Shown: piece after piece, positions 57,501 to 64,000 of the stretch | Numbering within the stretch: the stretch's first letter is position 1 | How the letters are laid out: each line of letters begins with the position of its first letter | Assembly (NCBI GenBank): GCA_036345935.2 | Contig: JADWOT020001225.1 | Coordinates: 124,001 to 188,000, forward strand | Length of the DNA stretch: 64,000 bases | Direction: 5' to 3' | Source of the DNA: Taenia hydatigena | Taxonomy: Eukaryota; Platyhelminthes; Cestoda; Cyclophyllidea; Taeniidae | Translations under genes and position numbers: made by a program | Notes under the pieces: model-generated | Databases searched by the model: none | Seen by the model: the letters and a program-made list of their open reading frames with translations, nothing else | What the model was told of the DNA's origin: nothing

Positions 57501-60388
57501 GTTAGTCTGGAGGCATTATAACCAGAAGGAAGAATATGAATTGTAGAGCCAGACTAAAAGAGATCACCAAGTCATTTATTGTGTTATACAATTGCTTTAA
57601 GTATGAAGCTGGGAACGAAATGTTTTGCCTTTATTATAATATTGCTTTCTGCAAGGCAGCAAAAATTCTGCTTATGAACTGTAAAAACCAAATTATCTTG
57701 TAATTTTAAGTAGGTAGGCCTGAGAGATGCCGTTTTTGCGCTTTGAATTATATGCCTTAACTGACTGTCACTTAAGTTAATGACCCAAACCTAGAAAGTA
57801 GCTCTAAAGATTGCGGCGAATGTAGTGCTGTTCCATTGAAAATGTGCTCACTTTATTCAAGGTTTGCACGTACGAAAATAATTATTTTTTGCGTGCTTTC
57901 CATACCAATAACCCTCACCTCGAGACACAGACCCAATCCAATCGACAAATAGTTTTTGCATGACAGGAGGGCATCTCTTCTCCCTTCCCATTGTTTTGGA
58001 AGGATCAAAGAGGAATATAGGAACAGACCGGCCGTGGCGCTAGTGTACGGCTGCCAGACACACGGTGCATTCCACGCCTACACGGACAGGATGGGGAAAA
58101 GCGTGCTGCACATCGTCTTTACCGTGATAACGGGAATGATATCAGTCTGCATTGCCTTTCCTGATATAGGAGTATGCTTTCGTCTCTATTTGTCTAAGAC
58201 ATTGTGGCCATGACACTGGACCACTGCTGCCCAACTAATGCGGGGCAACATGGCTGAACCGTAACGAAAAATTAAATTTACAAACATTTACCGCCTACTC
58301 TCTACCCCAAACATTGATTTAAGAAATCGAGGTAGAGCAAATGGTTCCATGGAATGAAAATGAGGTCTACAATGTAGTGCCTGAAATTAGCAGCATAAAA
58401 TGGGCAGGCGGACAGATATGGCAAAATGGAATCATTCAAATGTCCTTAGAGGGACACTTTGAGAGCACATTTAAGGAATAGCATTTAGCTCCATACCTGA
58501 TTCAGCAATAGCTCAAACTAGGTCACTGTTGGGGCACCGCAATTTCTCCACGCCAATATGGCACACCTTCTCCAATGAAACCGCACACTATTTAAGACTT
58601 GGAGAACTGATACATTTATTTCAATTTGTGATGCAAGCAAATCTACTCGCTTAAACTAAAATAAGACGACTGCCTGTTTTGGAATTAGGTTGTTGTAAGC
58701 AAAAGACTAATTGCACCTAACTGATGCGTTATGTCTTCAAGTAGCACTGCCTGCCTTCCTCTTTCGGCAAAACACATAATTCTTGAAATGCTACAAACTG
58801 ATATTAAGCTACACTAGGTAAAGATTAACATCCTGAGAACAGCCCAAAATTATGTTCGATTTAGCTGTTTTAGCAAAAAATGGACGTAACATATAATGTT
58901 TTTAAAAAGTTAATAGATTGCTCCCAATGCTCTTAATTTTTGTGCAACAAACGCCAAAAGCTTTGAACTGCTTGCTGAATAAATGACTGGCTCACTATCC
59001 AAGCAAATGTCGAACTGATTTAAGATGTGAGATGTGTTTCGTTAAAAGTAAATACGCAAATTTGATTGCCTTAGTTCCACACAGCTGAGGCTGGTAAATC
59101 CACTGCATAAAGGTCCAATTCCTAATAGTTTAGAGCAGCGCAGCATATCGCTCATTACAAAGCTGCGTCTGGAATTGGAGACTAGGCACTATTTTTCCAC
59201 CAGGGAAATAAACTTTCGCTAAAATGGAGAATGTTGCAGGTTCTGCAAATATCTGTAAAGAAACTTCCTGATGTTACCCGCGTTTTGGGGCAGCAAGGCA
59301 ACTCGGTACTTATATTTGCGTTTTAGGTGGCGGACATCCTATGCCTCGGTCTATGCACACCCTTTGTGGGGTGCCTTTGTCTCAGCATTCTCTGGGCACG
59401 TCTATCCAAAGCCGCACTTCTAATTGGCTACATCGTTAGTGCGGCAAGCTCACTCACCATCTGGTTTGTGCTTAAATACGCCTCGTCTTTAGGTGCGTTG
59501 CTGGCACTTTGCGCTTTATATGTAAACTTAGATGGATAAAATTTTTCCTGCACAATTAATTTAATACACTTTAGTTAACTGACGACTTTAAAGGAAAGCA
59601 GGGTCGATTGCGCATTAAATTTATTGCAAAAATGGCTCTATGCAAGCTAATGTTCATGGTCTAGGTACTTGGAAGGCGCTTTTAATGCCATCATTTTGGG
59701 CACACAGACTAAATGTCCCACTGTCCTAGTAATTAGGGAATAAGGAGTTGAATAGCAGCTTATATGGGCTTTACTAACTAGGTGAAAATTCTTGTTTCTA
59801 ACTTCTTCCATTTTCGTTTTAACCCCAACCAGATGCTAAGCAGACTAAGCTGATAGGTTTGGGAGTGGCATTTTTGGGTGGCTTTCTGCTGCCTACATTA
59901 ATCACTCTTCTCCACACCAAAACCATTGCACCTGAGGTAGCGCCTGGCGTGTGGGGCTGTGTACAGGAAATCGAAAATCCTCTCGTTCCTTGGCCTGAGG
60001 TCTTTACTCGGTAGGTTGACGGAGCCATCGATTTTGCAGTCGCGCCTTTTAACGTTTAGTGGCGCCTGCAGGAACAAAATCGTACAACTATATTTTTAAG
60101 CACTTCTATAATTATAAACCTTCTAATGTGCTGTTTTTGTCCACATCGAAATGTCAACATTGACCGACGGGTAGACAAACAGATCTGCGTTTTTCCACGC
60201 GTCTAAGCGAGAAGAAGCCCACCCTGTCGGAGGTACACAGAGCTCTGGCGCCACTGCGCCATTTGATTTGGGGCATCGCCACTTTCTCGGTTTCTGGCAG
60301 ATACTTGGACATGCCATGCAAACACTCGACTTCGACTGCTTCTGCTTCTTCGTATGTGTCGCTTTGTGATTCAAGGAATTCTCTTTAA
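51313..60388 (+). CDS. DUR3-like: DUR3-like sodium:solute symporter family gene, 12 exons, divergent, with frame slip
   Basis: Twelve exons with GT..AG borders (one possibly GC..AG) and phase-compatible joins give about 725 residues, the usual size for DUR3, a urea/polyamine transporter branch of the SSS family in the plasma membrane. Landmarks in order: first membrane helix (exon 1), YG..., VELRTKSPGAQTI and ARFGVAAH (exon 3; family IEIKRRAPxAHT, ARWGTAAH), AVT (exon 4), GSVDSLY (exon 5), LDQALW (exon 6; family VDQSYW), LLGKGG and VGASSFLYHDVLTTYIR (exon 7), the Cys-rich loop CLLCGKRRGHLASRR (exon 8), CQTHGAFHAY (exon 9), the helix pair with SILWARLSKAALLIG (exon 10), ENPLVPWPE (exon 11) and KKPTLSEVHRAL (exon 12). 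The exon 2 segment that carries QWTW and the exon 4 segment that carries GGLKA in the family are replaced, so sodium-coupled transport is doubtful. Exon 3 needs a one-base deletion to read through, so it may be a pseudogene. Confidence 0.78.
52141..52269 (+). CDS. DUR3-like gene, exon 2
   Basis: Acceptor tattttttag; 129 nt, phase 0 at both ends; donor TCG|GTAGAG. It encodes SISKRSNNLGITITAFMVLI, then TRPASLLEVVNDAKS. From the first Arg to the exon end it has the same length (31 residues) as the family segment RSVKTGLTAS...QWTWAATLLQSSNVAYQ, and it joins directly to YG in exon 3 as in the family. The highly conserved Trp-Thr-Trp of that helix is absent. Confidence 0.6.
52964..53175 (+). CDS. 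DUR3-like gene, exon 3 with one-base frame slip
   Basis: Acceptor tggatttag, then TACGGC (YG). The first frame runs YGIVG...NCALVYTIFVLLLVEL, RTKSPGAQTIVPICRA to about 53092. The second frame continues RFGVAAHILTIALSFLASLY to TLSGSVIG and donor G|GTGAGC. One extra base among 53090-53096 separates them; without it the protein reads ICRARFGVAAH, which is what the family predicts (VRARWGTAAH). The observed length of 212 nt is one more than the 211 required by the flanking phases, which is independent support for an insertion. Confidence 0.75.
54129..54335 (+). CDS. DUR3-like gene, exon 4
   Basis: Acceptor gctcgcag, donor G|GTATGT; 207 nt, two-base start and one-base end. It encodes KILDAVTQDVSRTAIVSIVF, then ILVGAMVLVARRRSCSPILY and a second membrane segment to TYTPF. 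The family has VVNALTGVNMYAASFLIPLG, then VIVYTLAGGLKATF. Gly-Gly-Leu-Lys is replaced by Ala-Arg-Arg-Arg. A gap-free paralogue lies at 34879-35085. Confidence 0.75.
55168..55290 (+). CDS. DUR3-like gene, exon 5
   Basis: Acceptor ctttatttag, donor C|GTAAGT; 123 nt. It encodes GSVDSLYKLLMCYNKSNYGI, then IIGSDGGFLSNALINLI. This fits the family extracellular loop LGSPxxVYDRL...SYLTMxSxGGLxFGIINIVG: Gly-Gly and the IN of the helix start are kept. Confidence 0.75.
55401..55610 (+). CDS. DUR3-like gene, exon 6
   Basis: Acceptor ctccacaag, donor G|GTAGGA; 210 nt. It encodes HVVLVVLDQALWETSISLPP, then NHGALGLLLAIIMAFCIPFA and GLGFRALESVF with a tail containing two possible N-glycosylation sites (NET, NAS). 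The family has NFGTVFVDQSYWQSAIAARP, then a helix with CWFTIPFT. DQxxW and the position of Ile-Pro-Phe are kept. This is the most family-like exon. Confidence 0.85.
56360..56517 (+). CDS. DUR3-like gene, exon 7
   Basis: Acceptor tgttcttttag, donor AGA|GTGAGT; 158 nt, ends in phase 0. It encodes LLLFATPIHLLGKGGVWIMF, then TVILLLLITSCMFSIVGASS and FLYHDVLTTYIR. Family: LMGxGGAVLLLIMLFMAVTSxxSAELIAVSSxLTYDIYxTYI. Gly-Gly, the Thr-Ser, Ser-Ser and the D(I/V)xxTYI end are kept. Confidence 0.82.
57213..57343 (+). CDS. DUR3-like gene, exon 8 (Cys-rich loop)
   Basis: Acceptor ctcccttag, donor TG|GTACGT; 131 nt. It encodes PFKKQVDGATCLLCGKRRGH, LASRRNTCRCRSMLECAAC, then HTDT. Eight Cys or His residues in CxxC and CxC spacings suggest a small metal-binding or disulphide-free cytosolic module. 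From memory, animal DUR3-like proteins share a loop of the form CxxCGxxRGxLxxRR...CxCRSMxECAAC. This is the best conserved soluble part of the gene. Confidence 0.78.
57967..58171 (+). CDS. DUR3-like gene, exon 9
   Basis: Acceptor gcatgacag, donor GGA|GTATGC; 205 nt with a one-base start. After a polar stretch it reads VYGCQTHGAFHAYTDRMGKS, then VLHIVFTVITGMISVCIAFP and DIG. The CxTHGxxxxY element and the following helix match the corresponding family loop (CPTHGxYRxYxD...). Confidence 0.72.
59327..59492 (+). CDS. DUR3-like gene, exon 10
   Basis: Acceptor tttgcgttttag, donor G|GTGCGT; 166 nt. It encodes VADILCLGLCTPFVGCLCLS, then ILWARLSKAALLIGYIVSAA and SSLTIWFVLKYASSL. This is the helix pair of the family (MGVLIGSAVxPIxxxxxWxKAnxxGxIxGxxxG...IxWL), with the W and basic loop at the same places. 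Confidence 0.75.
59833..60010 (+). CDS. DUR3-like gene, exon 11
   Basis: Acceptor aaccccaaccag, donor CG|GTAGGT; 178 nt. It encodes AKQTKLIGLGVAFLGGFLLP, TLITLLHTKTIAPEVAPGVW and ENPLVPWPEVFT. The helix corresponds to LAGNLVxxLSSGxxCxxVSL of the family, and ENPLxPW is a typical post-helix element. Confidence 0.72.
60175..60388 (+). CDS. DUR3-like gene, exon 12 (end uncertain)
   Basis: With acceptor gacgggtag (weak pyrimidine tract) the phases agree and the frame reads QTDLRFSTRLSEKKPTLSEV, HRALAPLRHLIWGIATFSVS, then a Ser/Thr/Ala tail to a stop at 60386. The family has RPSLEEVRRxFRPxK followed by two helices. In the +2 frame the same DNA reads FWQILGHAMQTLDFDCFCFF to a stop at 60367, which looks more like the last helix, so a second frame slip is possible. 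A good donor C|GTATGTGT at 60351 could instead lead to a further exon, for example 61067-61131. Confidence 0.5.
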
Positions 60389-63246
60389 ATAATGAATGGT
60401 TATTAATCCAGCGTCCAAGGATCTTATCATGCTAATGAAATCAGGCCTGCAAGCGTTGTAGAGGTGCACTACTATTCAGTCTGCTTACACTCAAGTGAAA
60501 GCATGATATTTGTGAAGGTATGTGCTCCCTAAACTTCACACGACTTCATCCATAACGCATGTAACGGACGTGATGAGAAAGACGTGGATATTTCAATTTG
60601 AAAATCCCAGTTACATTTGGCTGTGGTGATCGCCATTATACTAAATGCATAGCCTATTTTAAAAGGTGGGATCTATTGAGATCTGGACATACCTATCAAC
60701 TGCTTTCTGCCTCATCTTTCCTCTGATGCCTCTGGTCTCTCATCAAGGAGCACACTTGAGGTGCCAACTGCGCAAGTCCCGAATGGTGATAAGGTAGTGT
60801 CATGCTGCAGCTGAATAACGGCTTCGTTTAGATTAGCTTACAATGACAAATAGGCCGCAGTATTTAGTACCTTTCAGGCACCATTTTGTGCATGCGATTA
60901 TCAGCATTGACTTACTTGCACCACGTTTTCTTTGAATTCATTTTGCACGATTCTCCTTAATACCATGTTTGCGATTTCACTACTATTGTAGGAAAATTGC
61001 GCCTTTGTTCTACAATCTACAAATTGTGCTGCAGATGGGATTAATGCGAGGTTCGCTATTTTCCAGGCATTGGATACCTGGCCTTCGCCTTGAAAGGACG
61101 CATAAATCGTAGACGTTGCTACATTAGAGGTAATGAACTTGTCGCTGCTTTCAGAATGTCGGAACAATTAATCAAAGCAGCATCAGCAGCTTTGCGCACC
61201 AGCAATTACAACTGATTATACCCGAAGCATTCTTTAATGTGGCAAGCAAGCGATAAACCAATGAATTCACGCTGAGTATTCTTGGTACCTTCAACCCCTC
61301 CTGTTCGATACAACCATACCAGCGGCTGTTGATCTCCACATTTATCTCATAAAAGACTAATTTGCAGCTGGCTTCTGTGCATGACCTTTTCAAGTAATAC
61401 AGGTTTGGGTATAATGGACAGCTAGACCCGAAAGCATGTAAAGCGTGTTGGGAAAAGGGCTCATTCATACGCATCCACGAGGACTTATCTCGTGGCAGAC
61501 AGTATTTATCTTGAAATAAGATAAGTTAAGAAAGGAGCGAGTTAAAGCAATTCAACGTTTTTTAATGGATCGCTAACAAGCATATTACTTCCCAACATTT
61601 CATTCGTACATTAATCTTATTAAGCAACTTGGAACTGAACACACTAACTCCTGTTGGGCCGAATTGACAAGTATTTACGCGGTCTAGGATAAGACAGTGC
61701 AACAAAATGTGCAACGACAGTACTCATAACGTGTATAACGCTGAATGTGCTATTAAAGTGCCAATTTACCCTCTAATTCAATAGAAAACCTGTGCAAATT
61801 AAATAGGGTCAAGTGAATAGATGCGCCTTTGGCCTGCACATAAGATCACACCACATCAGAATGTATAGTGTTTAGGAAATATTGAGCCAGAAAAATTCGT
61901 TCAAAAAGCCTGCTTTAGACTAAAGACAAGACCGTCAAAGCTGTTAGACAAAATCATTAGTACTATTTGTGCCACAAAAATTTGCACAGCCATTCCATAG
62001 CAGTAATGGCTAAAGATGCTAAAAACCTTAAAGATTCTTTATATGTAAGCTTTAGACTGCGTTTTGTAGCAGCTTAGGTGCGGGAGAATCCTTATTTTAG
62101 ATGTGTAACTATCTTCGTAAGGCATGGAATGCCAAGGAAAATGGCCACTTGGATAAGTGACCATAGGCCATACTACCCAACTTCTCCTAACTACTATTTG
62201 TTTGTAATTTGGGTTGCAAACACCATGCTGAGGTAAGCAACTTCTCTTGTTTAATTTGCTACGCAAAGCACAACGCAGCATTTAATGCCCAACATGTGTT
62301 ATTCCCTTATCCGATTAACCACGTAGTTTCGACTCGAGATGTTGGCATCGACATCCTGCTTAGCACCTACATGCGCCTCGTTGACATACACAATTCTTTA
62401 TGTCAGCTACAAAGCGATTCATAAACCGTGGCTGAACGTTTCTCCCACCCTAGCGAATAAGCATGTTTGTGCTATAAGTAATTTCTTTAAAGAATTTGGC
62501 GATTCCCACGACTTAAAATGATGCATTATACTGCCACAAAAACATTTCAAATCTGGTAATTGCGTGTCGTTTTTCAAAAGACCTTTATAGCACTACAAAA
62601 TTACAGAATTTGGGACCATAAAATTATCAACAATGTTATGCATGCGTCAGAGACATCGTCTTGAGCACTGTCAAGTCTTCTAAAAGATCGCGTTCTAGCA
62701 ACCCCACCCCAACAAATTTACCCAGTTAATAAAGTTTGCTTTATGGCACTTTGCGCACCATCTTTTTTATTCCATCAGTGTGGAAGACGGCAAATGGTCA
62801 TTGCAGAGACTAAGATTCTGAAGGAATATTACGAGATAGTCAATCTTATTTGATGTATCTGTCATCGCACTTATAATAACAGCAATAAATCGAGCCTGAT
62901 GAGCTGCAAGAGATTCTAAAGTGGTTTTAAATAATCCTTGGAAAACTGCAAAGATCCACCGCACTTGAGTTCATTCTCGCCTTTTAATGTTGCAATCCTT
63001 AAAGTAATGTTAGGCATGCTGATTAGTAGGTAAGATAAACCTACGCATACAGTCACTACGATGGACATTGCATGTGTATTCATTACAATAAAATTGGAAT
63101 TATTATCATATAATGGTTTTAATTGCACTGCACATTCGTAATGCAGTAGCCAACTTGGATTTGGGCTTAAACTAGCCAAAAGCCTATACATTCATGACCT
63201 TGCTCCTGCAGTAGCAGGGACGGCATGCGCTTACAAGAGATTTGTT
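60389..63246. other. No gene recognised
   Basis: A possible short exon lies at 61067-61131: acceptor tattttccag, frame IGYLAFALKGRINRRRCYIR, donor G|GTAATG. It does not join in frame with exon 12 as annotated. Frames at 62209-62521 are unassigned. The rest is AT-rich. Confidence 0.3.
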
Positions 63247-63666
63247 GTGCGTTGTGCCTCAATTTTTTGGGGTTTGTCAGCTAATTCAATTCCAAGGATA
63301 ACAAAGTGTCACCAGGGCTGTGCACAATTGAACCTCGAGAAGCAGAGAATTAGAAGTTGGACTAAAATAGGCCAAAACGAGAACGACTTAAAGGACGTCC
63401 TTCCACTGCAGACTGCACTATTGTCTCATCTGCTGTTATTCTTGCGAATTTTATCCGTGGTGAAACTTCGACCAAGTTTTTCACTTTTATGGAACCAGCA
63501 AATTGTCATTTCTAGACAATTACTCCACCTATATGCATATGGCGAAACTTTAAAACGACAAAACCTCCGTATTGAACACTTTGTAGGAGAGGTATTCTTC
63601 CATCCATCAAATAAGCCCCAAACTTCGTTGCTCTCTTTATTCTTGGGTGCGAATCACTTCGTTTGA
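63247..63666 (+). CDS. Unassigned open frame
   Basis: A frame of 139 codons, long for this AT-rich DNA. It has a hydrophobic central stretch ALLSHLLLFLRILSVV and otherwise mixed composition, without a recognised domain. The track-style ATG is preceded by further open sequence. It could be an exon of a gene extending beyond the window or chance. Confidence 0.2.
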   Translation: MRCASIFWGLSANSIPRITKCHQGCAQLNLEKQRIRSWTKIGQNENDLKDVLPLQTALLSHLLLFLRILSVVKLRPSFSLLWNQQIVISRQLLHLYAYGETLKRQNLRIEHFVGEVFFHPSNKPQTSLLSLFLGANHFV

Positions 63667-63905
63667 CTGCAAGAACAATGAATCTGTCAGCAAGTCGGGA
63701 TTTATAATATGGACCGCCATGGCATTGGGGCGCGAATTTTGATGTTTCCCTACGCTATCGACTTTTGCAATGAGGGATATGTTAATTTAACTTTAGCAGC
63801 ACTGGTATGCTAACGGAACGCTACGTATGCGTGTGTGGATACCATCCACCTATCTCACCATTTTATAGCCTACGTTATGTTACATCGCAATTATCCAATG
63901 TGCAT

Positions 63906-63942
63906 GTATATATATATATACATATGTGTATATGCATATATA
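63906..63942. repeat. TA-rich microsatellite
   Basis: Alternating TA interrupted by tatgtgtatatgcat. A simple repeat near the right edge. Confidence 0.85.
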
Positions 63943-64000
63943 CTAAAACCTGAAAAGTGGTCAAGTGTAAATACGTTACTATTGAGGGCAAATGCGCCTT

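Noticed and set aside
63247..63666. Part of a third DUR3-like copy
   Set aside because: No family landmark could be aligned; hydrophobicity alone is not enough.
1..64000. Prokaryotic or viral origin, CRISPR arrays, tRNA or rRNA genes
   Set aside because: Exon structure, histone relics and repeat content point to an animal genome; no spaced direct repeats of CRISPR type and no cloverleaf-forming or rRNA-like segment was recognised by eye.

Overview
The window looks like nuclear DNA of an animal, most likely a lophotrochozoan and perhaps a parasitic flatworm; that placement is an inference. There are no prokaryotic gene arrays. The one gene that can be followed across the window is cut into short exons with GT..AG borders and matching phases, and the rest is repeats, decayed gene copies and unassigned DNA. 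No rRNA, tRNA or CRISPR array was recognised.

Region 1-33 kb is a repeat and relic region. A decayed histone H2B copy lies at 3.1 kb. Two copies of a block (10.07-11.54 kb and 23.65-25.2 kb) each carry a broken histone H4 with its TATA and CCAAT promoter sequences, beside a Ty3/gypsy reverse-transcriptase fragment in the opposite orientation. A second repeat family appears as two half-elements meeting head-on at 8.63 kb (6.78-8.63 kb plus, 8.64-10.2 kb minus) and as a head-to-tail arrangement at 29.7-33.45 kb. Smaller repeats lie at 18.5/28.9 kb (dispersed pair) and 22.9-23.2 kb (tandem). Long stretches between are A+C rich (about 11.6-17.4 and 25.6-28.6 kb) or G+T rich (about 18.7-25.4 kb) on the plus strand.

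Region 33.8-48.2 kb starts with a degenerate satellite (unit about 140-180 bp). It runs up to a single exon (34879-35085) that is the same length, in the same phases and alignable without gaps with exon 4 of the transporter gene further right. Weaker candidates for other exons of this first copy lie at 38.8, 44.6 and 47.9 kb. A separate F-box-like segment lies at 40.5 kb.

Region 50.3-60.4 kb is the best supported part. A 1-kb inverted repeat (arms of about 413 bp) ends 28 bp before the start codon of a 12-exon plus-strand gene. Spliced, it encodes about 725 residues and follows the order of landmarks of the DUR3 urea/polyamine transporter branch of the sodium:solute symporter (SSS) family from end to end. 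It is a very divergent member: segments that carry the transport core in the family (the WTW helix and the Gly-Gly helix) are replaced, while the DQxxW element, the Cys-rich cytosolic loop and the NPLxPW tail element remain. There is a single-base frame slip in exon 3. So it is either a decaying or an error-containing copy, or a family member recruited to a non-transport role. Together with the exon at 34.9 kb it points to a tandem family of fast-evolving DUR3-like genes, which is the most interesting feature of the window.

The last 3.6 kb holds no recognised gene, one unassigned 139-codon frame and an AT-rich microsatellite.
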